Both the position numbers and the translations under genes were made by a program. Under the pieces are notes generated by a model. It was not told the DNA's origin. It saw only the letters and a program-made list of their open reading frames with translations, and made no database searches. Shown piece after piece: positions 1 to 8,087 of a stretch of 64,000 bases of DNA. This DNA is from Bradyrhizobium viridifuturi. GTDB taxonomy: Bacteria; Pseudomonadota; Alphaproteobacteria; Rhizobiales; Xanthobacteraceae. Location of the stretch: positions 1 to 64,000 of the forward strand of contig NZ_LGTB01000013.1 of NCBI RefSeq assembly GCF_001238275.1, given 5' to 3'. How positions within the stretch are numbered: position 1 is the stretch's first letter; every line of letters begins with the position of its first letter.

Positions 1-64
1 GGGTGAGGGGGACTCACCGCATATCTCACGCTCACCGTCATCGCGGCACGACCCCTCACCCCGA

Positions 65-92
65 CCCTCTCCCCGCAAAAGCGGGGCGAGGG
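65..92. repeat. G+C-rich hairpin downstream of the PPOX gene
   Basis: An inverted repeat with core arms ccccgc (71-76) and gcgggg (81-86) around aaaa, extended by ccct/aggg. It lies just beyond the stop codon of the leftward PPOX flavoprotein gene, so it could act as a terminator, but the wording also resembles dispersed intergenic palindromes of Bradyrhizobium-like genomes. The rest of 1-102 shows no gene. Confidence 0.45.
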
Positions 93-102
93 AGACAAGA
101 CA

Positions 103-714
103 TCACCACATCGTCTGCCGCGCGCGCTCCGGCCATTCCCGATCGTACTTCTCGCCGCCGACCGTGTGCTCGCTCATCTCGGCAAGGATCTGGCCCGGCG
201 TCGGCAGGGTTGCCGGATCGATTCGCTTGTCCGGATTCCAGAGGTCGGAGCGCACGATCGCGCGGGCGCACTGGAAGTAGATCTCCTCCACATTCATCAC
301 GATGACAGTGCGCGGCGCCTTGCCTTCCATCATGAAGGAGGCCAGCAGCTCCGGCTCGGCCATAATGAAGGCGCGGCCGTTGACGCGCAACGTGCTGCCC
401 GATCCCGGGATCAGGAACAGCAGCCCGACGCGGGGATCGCGCACGATGTTGCGCAGCGAATCGCAGCGATTATTGCCGCGGCGATCCGGCATCATCAGCG
501 TCTTCGCATCATGGATGCGCACGAAGCCCGGCAGGTCACCGCGCGGCGAGCAATCGAGCCCTTCGGGGCCGGAGGTCGCCAGCGACACGAACGGTGATTT
601 CTCGATGAGCACACGATAGAGCGGCGTCACGTGATCGGCGACCTTCACGGTCGACGCGTCGTTCGGGAAACCGTAGATCGCCTCAAGCTGCTCGATCGTA
701 GAGATCACCGACAT
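103..714 (-). CDS. PPOX-class FMN-binding flavoprotein (MSMEG_1061-like), distal to phnN
   Basis: A 203-residue cytoplasmic protein of the pyridoxamine-phosphate-oxidase-like split-barrel family. Its N-terminal half has the pattern SPFVSLATSG..GLDCSPRGD..GFV and a middle RRGNNRCDSLRNI segment, typical of MSMEG_1061-type FMN proteins. The substrate is unknown. The start at 714 is preferred over an upstream in-frame ATG because AGGAGA lies just upstream. It follows phnN by 35 bp on the same strand and is probably the last gene of the C-P lyase operon. Nothing in the known C-P lyase pathway requires such a flavoprotein, so its role there is inference from position only. Confidence 0.8.
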   Translation of the reverse strand: MSVISTIEQLEAIYGFPNDASTVKVADHVTPLYRVLIEKSPFVSLATSGPEGLDCSPRGDLPGFVRIHDAKTLMMPDRRGNNRCDSLRNIVRDPRVGLLFLIPGSGSTLRVNGRAFIMAEPELLASFMMEGKAPRTVIVMNVEEIYFQCARAIVRSDLWNPDKRIDPATLPTPGQILAEMSEHTVGGEKYDREWPERARQTMW

Positions 715-749
715 CAGTGCTGTTCTCCTTTGTGGCCACTCGTGTGCTG

Positions 750-1343
750 TCACTCGTCCCAGCGTTCGCCCTTGATGATGCGGACGAGCTGTCGCGCGTG
801 ATACTCGGCGGTGCCGGAATTGACGATGGTGAAATCGGGCGTCGAGGTGCTCTCGTCGACGGTGCGGGCCAGCCGCTGCGCGAGCAGGCCGTCGCTGCTG
901 CGCGCCCGCATCGAGAGCCGGGCGGCCAGCACATCCGGCGGCGCCGTGACCAGCACCACAACGGCACTGGCATAGTTGCGGCGGGCGGCCGCGATCACCA
1001 TGCGCGAGACGTTGGCGATCACGGTACGTCCGGCGCGGATCTCGTCGTTGATGGCCCGCGACAGCGCATAGCGATGGCCATGCGCTTCCCAGTGCATGGC
1101 GTATTCGCCGGCCGCGGCCGCTTGCTGGAAAGCCTCCGCGCCGATCTCCTCATTGTCTTCCGACGCCGAGGCCTGGCGGGTGATCAAACGGCGCGGAAAC
1201 ACGACGTCGCGATCATCGGCGCAGGCCGCTTTCGCCAGCCCAAGCAGCGTATCCTTGCCGGCGCCGCTCGGTCCGACCACCAGGATCAACCGGCCCGGCC
1301 CGATCGCAGCGCGCTGCTCGGCGATCACGGACGCTTCGGTCAC
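750..1343 (-). CDS. phnN: Ribose 1,5-bisphosphate phosphokinase PhnN
   Basis: A 197-residue P-loop kinase with Walker A GPSGAGKDT near residues 24-32 and a guanylate-kinase-like fold. In the C-P lyase pathway PhnN phosphorylates ribose 1,5-bisphosphate to PRPP, returning the ribose-phosphate moiety to nucleotide metabolism. It overlaps the end of phnM by 4 bp, which indicates translational coupling. Length is normal for the family and no residue looks missing. Confidence 0.95.
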   Translation of the reverse strand: MTEASVIAEQRAAIGPGRLILVVGPSGAGKDTLLGLAKAACADDRDVVFPRRLITRQASASEDNEEIGAEAFQQAAAAGEYAMHWEAHGHRYALSRAINDEIRAGRTVIANVSRMVIAAARRNYASAVVVLVTAPPDVLAARLSMRARSSDGLLAQRLARTVDESTSTPDFTIVNSGTAEYHARQLVRIIKGERWDE

Positions 1344-2494
1344 GCGACCCTCCCCCCTTCGCGCCAGACGCTGCGCACCACCGGCAGGTCACGCGCGACG
1401 TGCACGCGGATCAAATCGGCGCGCCGGCCGACCGCGATCTCGCCACGATCGGACAGGCCGACCGCTTCGGCCGGCGTCTTGGTCACGGTGCGCACGGCGG
1501 AGGCAAGGTCGATCGCCGGCACATGCCGCGGCAGTTGCAGCGCCGCCATCAACAGGCTCGACGGAATGTAGTCCGACGACAGGATATCGAGCATGCCCTC
1601 ATTGGCGAGATCGACGGCGGCGATGTTGCCGGAATGCGAGCCGCCGCGCACCACGTTCGGCGCACCCATCAGGATGTCGATGCCGGCGGCGTGCAAGCCC
1701 CGCGCGGCTTCCATCGTGGTCGGGAATTCCGCGACCGCGACCCTGTCGTTGACGGCGTCGACCACGTTCTCGTCGGTGGTGTCGTCGTGGCTTGCCAGCG
1801 GGATCTTGTACTCATGGGCCAACGCGACGATCGCGCGGGTGTTCGCAACGGCATATTCCTTCTGATAGGCGAAGCGCCGCGCGAACAGCACATCGAGCTG
1901 GGCGTCGGTCATGCCGCCGCCCTTGCCACGGTAGTAATCGCGCAGCTTGACCTCGTCGCGGAACTGGCGTTGGCCCGGCGTGTGGTCCATCAGCGACATC
2001 AGCCGCACGTCCGGCCGGTCGATCAGCTCCTTGGCCTCGGCGACGACGTCAGGCATCGGCACCTCGCAGCGCAGATGTAGGAAGTGATCGGCGCGCAGCA
2101 GGTTCTCCTCGCGCGCCGCCGAGATCGCCGCCGCCAGCACGCCGGCGCGGCCATCGACGTCCTCGGCGCCGTCCTCGCGCCAGACCCGCAGCGAGTCCAG
2201 CACCGTGGTGATGCCCGAGGTCGCGAGCTGCCCGTCATAGGAGATCACGGCGGCGACCGGATTCCAGAACACCTTGGGCCGCGGCACGTAGTGCATCTCG
2301 AGATGGTCGGTGTGCAGCTCGATCAGCCCGGGCATCACGAGGTCGCCGCCGGCATCTTCGGCGGCCTCGGGCGCCCTGCCCTCGCCGAACTCCGCGATCT
2401 TGCCGTCAACGATAGCCACCCAGCCCTGCTCGATCACGCGATCGGCGAGGACCAGCCGAGCGTTGCCGATGATGGTGTCTTGCTTGGCAGTCAT
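1340..2494 (-). CDS. phnM: Alpha-D-ribose 1-methylphosphonate 5-triphosphate diphosphatase PhnM (first copy)
   Basis: A 384-residue amidohydrolase-superfamily enzyme that removes pyrophosphate from the ribose-triphosphate phosphonate before C-P bond cleavage. Visible metal-site motifs are HTDHLEMH (61-68), HLRCE (140-144), MDHTPGQRQF (169-178), SHDD (235-238) and SSD near 306-308. The MDHTPGQRQF block is characteristic of canonical PhnM. It starts 13 bp after phnL and overlaps phnN by 4 bp. A divergent second copy lies at 12592-13764. Confidence 0.95.
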   Translation of the reverse strand: MTAKQDTIIGNARLVLADRVIEQGWVAIVDGKIAEFGEGRAPEAAEDAGGDLVMPGLIELHTDHLEMHYVPRPKVFWNPVAAVISYDGQLATSGITTVLDSLRVWREDGAEDVDGRAGVLAAAISAAREENLLRADHFLHLRCEVPMPDVVAEAKELIDRPDVRLMSLMDHTPGQRQFRDEVKLRDYYRGKGGGMTDAQLDVLFARRFAYQKEYAVANTRAIVALAHEYKIPLASHDDTTDENVVDAVNDRVAVAEFPTTMEAARGLHAAGIDILMGAPNVVRGGSHSGNIAAVDLANEGMLDILSSDYIPSSLLMAALQLPRHVPAIDLASAVRTVTKTPAEAVGLSDRGEIAVGRRADLIRVHVARDLPVVRSVWREGGRVA

Positions 2495-2507
2495 TTCAAA
2501 CGGTCCT

Positions 2508-3218
2508 TCAGGCAGCAGCAGCGAACGAGGTCACATCGACGATGCGATCGGCAATCAGATGACGGATTTCGTCGTCATGGACAATCGCGACCATCGCGAC
2601 GCCCCTGGTCTTTTTCTCCGCAATCAGCTCGACCACCACTGCGCGATTCGCCGCATCGAGCGAAGCGGTCGGCTCGTCCAGCAGCAGGATCGGCAGGTCC
2701 GAGATGAAGCCGCGCGCGATGTTGACGCGCTGCTGCTCGCCGCCGGAGAAGGTCGAGGGCGGCAGGGACCAGAGCCGCTCCGGAATGTTGAGCCGGCGCA
2801 GCAGCTTCCCTGCGCGCTCGCGGGCTTCCTCGCGCGCCACGCCATTGACGATCAGGGGTTCGGCGACGACGTCGATGGTCGCCACCCGGGGCACGGCGCG
2901 CAGGAACTGGCTGACATAGCCGATGGTCGAGCGGCGGATGCTCAGCACCTGGCGCGGCTCGGCGGTCGCAAGGTCGATCACCTTGCCGTGGTGGCGGATG
3001 CCGATTCGGCCGCTGTCGCAGCGATAATTGCCGAAGATCATCTTCAGGATCGAGGATTTGCCGGCGCCCGACGGGCCCGACAGCACCACGCATTCGCCGG
3101 GATCGGCGTGGAACGAGACGCCGCGCACCACGGGCAGCTCGACGCCGCCCTGCAGATGCATGGTGAAAGTCTTCTCGGCGTTGGCAAGTTCGATCATCGC
3201 GGTCATTGGCAAGCTCAT
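2508..3218 (-). CDS. phnL: C-P lyase complex ABC-type subunit PhnL
   Basis: A 236-residue ABC ATPase with Walker A GPSGAGKS (48-55), signature FSGGEQQRVNIARG (157-170) and Walker B LLLDEPTASLD (178-188). PhnL works with PhnGHI to form the ribose triphosphate phosphonate and, despite the fold, is not a transporter subunit. It overlaps phnK by 4 bp (ATGA). The length agrees with family members. Confidence 0.95.
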   Translation of the reverse strand: MSLPMTAMIELANAEKTFTMHLQGGVELPVVRGVSFHADPGECVVLSGPSGAGKSSILKMIFGNYRCDSGRIGIRHHGKVIDLATAEPRQVLSIRRSTIGYVSQFLRAVPRVATIDVVAEPLIVNGVAREEARERAGKLLRRLNIPERLWSLPPSTFSGGEQQRVNIARGFISDLPILLLDEPTASLDAANRAVVVELIAEKKTRGVAMVAIVHDDEIRHLIADRIVDVTSFAAAA

Positions 3219-4012
3219 GGCGGCAGAATCGAGGAAACGAGCAGCTGGGTATAGGGCTCGCGCGGATCGTCGAGCACCTGGTCGGTGAGGCCGGTCTCGA
3301 TGACGCGACCGCCCTTCATCACCATCACGCGATGCGACAGCAGGCGCGCGACGGCAAGGTCGTGGGTCACGACGATCGCGGCAAGGCCGAGCTCGCTGAC
3401 GAGGTTGCGCATCAAGTCGAGCAGGCGCGCCTGCACCGAGACGTCGAGGCCGCCGGTCGGCTCGTCCATGAACACCAGCCGCGGCTCGGTGACGAGGTTG
3501 CGCGCGATCTGAAGCCGCTGTCGCATGCCGCCGGAATAGGTCTTCGGCGCATCGTCGATGCGGCCGACATCGATCTCGACCCGATCCAGCCAGGTCGACG
3601 CGGTGTCTCTGATACGACCGTAGTGATTCCAGCCGACCGCCATCAGCCGTTCGCTGACATTGGCGCCGGCCGAGACGCCCATGCGCAATCCCTGCGCCGG
3701 GTCCTGATGCACAAAACCCCAGTCGGTACGGAACAAGAAGCGCCGCTCCGCCTCGCCGAGCTCGGCGAGATCGCGCAGCACGCCGTCGCGCATCCGGTAG
3801 GAGACGCGGCCCGCGCTCGGCGCGAGCTGCGCGGAGAGCAGCTGCAGCAGCGTCGACTTGCCCGAACCGGATTCGCCGACGATCGCCAACACCTCGCCGG
3901 GATAGAGCGCGAACGAGACATCGCGGCAGGCCGGCAGCCGGCCGTAATTCTTGGCAAGTCCTTCGGCCACCAGCAGCGGCTGGTCGTTGTCGGGGCTCGA
4001 AAGCTCAGACAT
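3215..4012 (-). CDS. phnK: C-P lyase core-associated ABC-type subunit PhnK
   Basis: A 265-residue ABC ATPase that docks on the PhnGHIJ core. Walker A is GESGSGKST (46-54), the signature YSGGMRQRLQIAR (159-171) and Walker B VFMDEPTGGLD (180-190). The start at 4012 (MSELSS) is chosen because AAGGAGAAGG precedes it and the residues further upstream in this frame are not PhnK-like. It overlaps the 3' end of phnJ by 8 bp and phnL by 4 bp. Confidence 0.95.
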   Translation of the reverse strand: MSELSSPDNDQPLLVAEGLAKNYGRLPACRDVSFALYPGEVLAIVGESGSGKSTLLQLLSAQLAPSAGRVSYRMRDGVLRDLAELGEAERRFLFRTDWGFVHQDPAQGLRMGVSAGANVSERLMAVGWNHYGRIRDTASTWLDRVEIDVGRIDDAPKTYSGGMRQRLQIARNLVTEPRLVFMDEPTGGLDVSVQARLLDLMRNLVSELGLAAIVVTHDLAVARLLSHRVMVMKGGRVIETGLTDQVLDDPREPYTQLLVSSILPP

Positions 4013-4889
4013 GCGCCTTCTCCTTGTGCGGTGCCGCGCTCTCGGTGCCATGATGCCCGGCGGCCTGGCGCTGCTCGCAGAAGTCGGTATCGGAGCAGAC
4101 GAACATCCGGCCGCCCTTGTCGTCGGTGACAATCTCGTCGAGATAGGAATTGTCGGCGCCGCACAGCGCGCAGGGCGCGTTGAAGCGGTAGCGCGTGAAC
4201 GGATGATCCTCGAAGTCCAGCGAGACCACCGTGGTGTAAGGCGGGATCGCGTAGATGCGCTTCTCGCGTCCGGCGCCGAACAACTGCAGCGCCGCGCAAT
4301 TGTCCATCTTCGGGTTGTCGAATTTCGGCGTCGGCGACGGGTCCATCACATAGCGCGCATTCACCTTCACCGGATAGGCGTAGGCGGTCGCGATGTGGCC
4401 GAAGCGCGCGATGTCCTCGTACAGCTTGACATGCATCAAGCCGTATTCAGCGAGCGCATGCATGCGCCGCGTCTCGGTCTCGCGCGGCTCGAGGAAGCGC
4501 AGCGGCTCGGGGATCGGCACCTGATAGACCATCACCTGCCCCGCATGCAGCGTCGCCTCGGGAATGCGGTGCCGGGTCTGGATCACGGTCGCATCGGTCG
4601 TCGAGGTCGTGGTCGCGACTCCCGCGGTCTTGCCGAAGAACTTGCGGATCGAGATCGCGTTGGTGGTGTCGTCGGAGCCCTGGTCGATCACCTTCAGCAC
4701 GTCGTCGGGACCGAGGATCGCCGCCGTCACCTGCACGCCGCCGGTGCCCCAGCCATAGGGCATCGGCATCTCGCGGCTCGCGAACGGCACCTGATAGCCG
4801 GGGATCGCGATCGCCTTCAGAATCGCGCGGCGGATCATCCGCTTGGTCTGCTCGTCGAGATAGGCGAAATTGTATGCCGGCGCGTTCAT
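4005..4889 (-). CDS. phnJ: C-P lyase radical SAM subunit PhnJ
   Basis: A 294-residue subunit that cleaves the carbon-phosphorus bond of ribose 1-methylphosphonate 5-phosphate, releasing methane and the 1,2-cyclic phosphate. The unusual cluster ligands are all present with the known C-x2-C-x21-C-x5-C spacing: C240, C243, C265 and C271. Gly31 in IPGYQVPF matches the glycyl-radical residue (Gly32 of Escherichia coli) by offset. The start at 4889 is supported by GCAGGAGG upstream; it overlaps phnI by 4 bp. The reading frame stays open far upstream of this start, but that part is a shadow of phnI. Confidence 0.97.
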   Translation of the reverse strand: MNAPAYNFAYLDEQTKRMIRRAILKAIAIPGYQVPFASREMPMPYGWGTGGVQVTAAILGPDDVLKVIDQGSDDTTNAISIRKFFGKTAGVATTTSTTDATVIQTRHRIPEATLHAGQVMVYQVPIPEPLRFLEPRETETRRMHALAEYGLMHVKLYEDIARFGHIATAYAYPVKVNARYVMDPSPTPKFDNPKMDNCAALQLFGAGREKRIYAIPPYTTVVSLDFEDHPFTRYRFNAPCALCGADNSYLDEIVTDDKGGRMFVCSDTDFCEQRQAAGHHGTESAAPHKEKAHV

Positions 4890-5989
4890 TCCGCGGCCTC
4901 CTGCAGTTCGACCGCCTGATTGGCCTCCGCGAACTCCTGCCGCAGCTTGCGCAGCAGGCCGAGTTCGGACTGGAAGTCGACGTAATGCGGCAGCTTGAGA
5001 TGTTCGACGAAGCCGGTCGACTGAACATTGTCGGAGTGCGACATCACGAATTCCTCGTCCTGCGCCGGCGCCCCCGCCTCCTCGCCGAGCTCGCGCGCAC
5101 GGAGCGCACGGTCGACCAGCGCCATCGACATGGTCTTGCGCTCGCTCTGCCCGAAGGCGAGACCATAGCCGCGGGTGAAGCACGGCGCCTCGGTGGTCGA
5201 GCCCTTGAACTGGTTGACCATCTGGCACTCGGTCAGCTCGATCGAGCCGAGCGGCACGGCGAAGCCTGCATCCTCGGCGAAGAACTCGACCTCGACCTCG
5301 CCGAAGCGGATCTCGCCGGCGAACGGATGATTGCGGCCGTAGCCGCGCTGCGTCGAATAGCCGAGAGCAAGCAGGAAGCCTTCGTCGCCGCGCGCCAGGT
5401 TCTGCAGCCGCAGGTCGCGATCGGCCGGGAAGCTCAGCGGCTCGCGCGTGAGGTCGCCGACCGGCGCGTCGCTTTCTGCCTGCGGCGACGTCTCGATCAG
5501 GCCGTCGCGGCCGAGAATGTCGGTGACCCGCGGCGTGGCCGCCTGCGAGGCCTCCGCCGTCATCGGCTGCTCCGGCACGAAGCCTTCCGCGAGCTGCGGA
5601 TCGAGCAGGCGATGGGTGTAGTCGAAGGTCGGCCCCAGGATCTGGCCGCCCGGAACGTCCTTGAAGGTCGAGGAGATGCGCCGCCACACCTGCATGTCGC
5701 CGGTGTTGACCGGCTCGGTGGCGCCGAACCGCGGCAACGTGGCGCGGAAGGCGCGCACCAGGAAGATCGCCTCGATCAAGTCGCCGCGCGCCTGCTTGAT
5801 CGCGAGCGCCGCAAGCTCGCGGTCGTACAGCGAGCCTTCGGTCATCACGCGATCGACCCCGAGCGCGAGCTGCTCGGAGATCTGCGCCAGCGTCACCTCG
5901 GGCACATCGCGATCGCCGCGCCGTTCATGCGCCAGCAGCCGATGAGCGTTCTCGATGGCGCGCTCGCCTCCCTTGACGGCTACATACAT
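4886..5989 (-). CDS. phnI: C-P lyase core subunit PhnI
   Basis: A 367-residue protein of the usual PhnI length, beginning MYVAVKGGERAIENAH and containing the conserved GYSTQRGYGRNHPFAGEIR segment in the second half. PhnI provides the nucleosidase-like activity that, with PhnG, PhnH and PhnL, attaches the phosphonate to the ATP ribose. It starts 3 bp after phnH ends and overlaps phnJ by 4 bp, fitting one transcription unit. Confidence 0.96.
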   Translation of the reverse strand: MYVAVKGGERAIENAHRLLAHERRGDRDVPEVTLAQISEQLALGVDRVMTEGSLYDRELAALAIKQARGDLIEAIFLVRAFRATLPRFGATEPVNTGDMQVWRRISSTFKDVPGGQILGPTFDYTHRLLDPQLAEGFVPEQPMTAEASQAATPRVTDILGRDGLIETSPQAESDAPVGDLTREPLSFPADRDLRLQNLARGDEGFLLALGYSTQRGYGRNHPFAGEIRFGEVEVEFFAEDAGFAVPLGSIELTECQMVNQFKGSTTEAPCFTRGYGLAFGQSERKTMSMALVDRALRARELGEEAGAPAQDEEFVMSHSDNVQSTGFVEHLKLPHYVDFQSELGLLRKLRQEFAEANQAVELQEAAE

Positions 5990-5992
5990 CGC

Positions 5993-6601
5993 TCACACTC
6001 CGCTTGCGATCAGCCGCGTGGTGCGCGGAATCGCGACAATCTTGTCGTCATGGACCAGCACGACATCGATGCCGCGCGGGAACAGGGCTTCGTTGATCGA
6101 CAGCCGCTGGAACAGGTCGCGCGGCTTGATCATCGCCTGCAGCACCGCGCTGCCGTCGATGCCCGGTCCCTTCAGCTCGAAGGCCGGCCCCTGGGTCAGG
6201 CTGTCGACCTGCAGGATCAGCGTGGTCGACCGGTCCGGATATTCGCTGCTGCCGAACGCGAAGCGCTCCAGCGCCGGCAGGTTCGCGGCATCGCCGATCA
6301 GCGCGAAGCTCGCGATCGAGGAATCCGCGATCACCGGCGCGCTGGCGTGAAATTTCAGCCATCGCGCGACGTCCGGCGTCGCCGACATCGCGGCGTCGAG
6401 CCAGATCGGCGTGTCGTGATCGAACAGCGTCAGCGCAATCGCGGCCGAACCGCGCATCATGCCGGCCGGCGTTCCGACATCAGCGGCGACGCGCTGCACG
6501 CTGCCCGGGCGCGCCATCGCATCCATCACGGAGCGGAACGTTGATTGCGCCGACAGCACCTTGTCGGCAAAGCCTGCGGGCATTTCGGCAATCGTCGTCA
6601 T
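5993..6601 (-). CDS. phnH: C-P lyase core subunit PhnH
   Basis: A 202-residue PhnH homologue with the family's PGFADKVLSAQSTFRSVMDAMARPGSV-type opening and the PRGIDVVLVHDDKIVAIPRTT ending seen only in part here. The start at 6601 is preferred to an upstream ATG because GAGGGA lies before it and the upstream residues are arginine-rich shadow sequence. It begins 4 bp after phnG. The protein is part of the PhnGHIJ core and has no known separate catalysis. Confidence 0.95.
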   Translation of the reverse strand: MTTIAEMPAGFADKVLSAQSTFRSVMDAMARPGSVQRVAADVGTPAGMMRGSAAIALTLFDHDTPIWLDAAMSATPDVARWLKFHASAPVIADSSIASFALIGDAANLPALERFAFGSSEYPDRSTTLILQVDSLTQGPAFELKGPGIDGSAVLQAMIKPRDLFQRLSINEALFPRGIDVVLVHDDKIVAIPRTTRLIASGV

Positions 6602-6605
6602 TGCA

Positions 6606-7076
6606 TCATCCCTCACCGCGCACCATCGTGTAGAAATCGACCCTCGTCGCCGCGGTCTCAGCCGCCTTGCGGCTGCGCTCGGCATCCACAGCGGCACGCA
6701 GCGGCGCGATCACCTTGGCCTCCACCTCGCCGGACAATTCCGCCGACTGCACCATGGCGTCGCACAGCGCGATCATCCGCGCCTTCTCGGCGTCACGGCC
6801 GAGCGTGTAGCCGAAGCCGACCTCGCCGCTCGCAAGCCGCACCGCCGCGCGCGACACCGTCGCTTCGCCGAGATTGAACGGCGCGCCGTCGCCGCCGACC
6901 CGGCCGCGCAGCATCACGAGGCCGTTCTCCGGCTCGCGCAGGTTCTCGTGCTTCGGGATCGCGATCGCCGCCAGCCGGCCTGCGATGTCGGCAGCGGCCG
7001 AGTGCGCGAGCACCGTCATCGCAGCCTTGCGCTGGGCCTGCTTGCTGTTTGGTCCGGTCGAACTGGTCGAACTCAT
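6606..7076 (-). CDS. phnG: C-P lyase core subunit PhnG
   Basis: A 156-residue PhnG homologue and the first gene of the lyase operon. It has the usual RKAAMTVLA opening, KHENLREPENGLVMLRGRVGG and LGEATVSRAAVRL blocks, and DFYTMVRGEG end. The start at 7076 is chosen because AAGG precedes it with 6-bp spacing; a start 14 codons upstream would lie inside the operator palindrome at 7093-7124. PhnF regulation is inferred from that operator and the divergent phnF. Confidence 0.95.
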   Translation of the reverse strand: MSSTSSTGPNSKQAQRKAAMTVLAHSAAADIAGRLAAIAIPKHENLREPENGLVMLRGRVGGDGAPFNLGEATVSRAAVRLASGEVGFGYTLGRDAEKARMIALCDAMVQSAELSGEVEAKVIAPLRAAVDAERSRKAAETAATRVDFYTMVRGEG

Positions 7077-7092
7077 GTGCAACCTTGCGTGC

Positions 7093-7124
7093 ATCAAGTT
7101 GTCTATGTTAATAGACAACTTGAT
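7093..7124. promoter_or_regulatory. Perfect inverted repeat, probable PhnF operator
   Basis: Arms atcaagttgtctat (7093-7106) and atagacaacttgat (7111-7124) are exact reverse complements around gtta. The site lies between divergent phnG and phnF, 17 bp before the phnG start and 57 bp before the phnF start. HutC/PhnF-type GntR regulators bind palindromes containing TTGTNTA-like half-sites, so control of both genes by PhnF is the natural inference. Confidence 0.8.
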
Positions 7125-7180
7125 AGCCGAGCGCCATGACTGTTTCGTGACAAGCCGAAGATTTCTGGTATCACCGCGCG

Positions 7181-7906
7181 ATGAGCATGCAGGAAAGTTC
7201 CGGCGTCGCCTTGTGGCGGCAAGTTGCCGACGGCATCGAGCGCGGCATCGCTGACGGCCGCTTTGCCGCCGGCGAAAAGCTGCCGGGCGAGATGGAGATC
7301 GCGGAGACGTACCGGGTCAACCGCCACACGGTGCGGCGCGCGCTCGCCGCACTGGCCGAGCGCGGCCTGGTGCGCGCCGAGCGCGGCAGCGGCACCTATG
7401 TCGAAGCTCAGCGCCTGGCCTATCCCTTGCGCTCACGCACGCGATTTTCCGAAATCGTCGGCGCCGGTGGTCACGAGCCGCGCGGCCAGTTGATCGATGC
7501 CGGCGAGGATATTGCCAACCGCGAGATCGCGCGCGAACTCGGCCTGAAGATCGGCGCCCCGCTGATCCGGATCGAAGCGGTGCGGCTCGCCGACCGGACG
7601 CCGATCTGCGTTTCCACCACCTGGCTGTCGGCCGAGCGGTTTCCCGATGCCGGCAGCGTGTTCGCCAACGTCCACTCGATGACCAAGCTGCTCGCGCATT
7701 ACGGCGTGAAGGATTACCACCGCGCGTCGACCCGGATCACCGCGGCGATTGTCGATGCGACCGACGCCGCCCGGCTTGATTTGCCGCTGGGACGGCCGGT
7801 GCTGGTGGTCGACGCGACCGACGTCGATATGCTGGACCAGCCGCTGGTGACCAAGCGCTCGCGCTTCGCCGCCGAGCGCATGGAGTTCCTGGTCGAGAAC
7901 GGTTGA
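7181..7906 (+). CDS. phnF: GntR/HutC-family phosphonate regulator PhnF
   Basis: A 241-residue regulator. The N-terminal winged HTH (about 8-70) contains MEIAETYRVNRHTVRRAL and ERGSGTYV; the C-terminal about 160 residues form a UTRA ligand-binding domain ending YKR-like in TKRSRFAAERMEF. It is divergent from phnG with a perfect palindrome between, which suggests autoregulation and repression of phnGHIJKLMN. The ligand is not evident from the sequence. Confidence 0.93.
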   Translation: MSMQESSGVALWRQVADGIERGIADGRFAAGEKLPGEMEIAETYRVNRHTVRRALAALAERGLVRAERGSGTYVEAQRLAYPLRSRTRFSEIVGAGGHEPRGQLIDAGEDIANREIARELGLKIGAPLIRIEAVRLADRTPICVSTTWLSAERFPDAGSVFANVHSMTKLLAHYGVKDYHRASTRITAAIVDATDAARLDLPLGRPVLVVDATDVDMLDQPLVTKRSRFAAERMEFLVENG

Positions 7907-7991
7907 CGGCATACGCGCTCGCTCCGCACGATTTCGGAATACTGGAAATCTATCCCTGAGTTGCCCGACGCGTCAAGTTGCCTTGTCGAAT

Positions 7992-8007
7992 GCCGGCGAC
8001 CGCCGGC
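7992..8007. terminator. Short hairpin between convergent phnF and phnE2
   Basis: gccggc (7992-7997) and gccggc (8002-8007) can pair around gacc in the 181-bp gap between convergent genes. A run of T follows only weakly on either strand, so a terminator role is tentative. Nothing else was seen in 7907-8087. Confidence 0.3.
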
Positions 8008-8087
8008 TCCTTTGCATGGGGTTGTTTTCGTTATTTTGGCTGCGCGCAATGGCGGCAGCCGCACGCGGGGAGAGGCGAAAGGAGAAG

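Noticed and set aside
4005..5687. A 560-residue open frame that includes phnJ
   Set aside because: Residues before MNAPAYNFAY are arginine- and glycine-rich shadow of phnI; the phnJ start has its own ribosome site.
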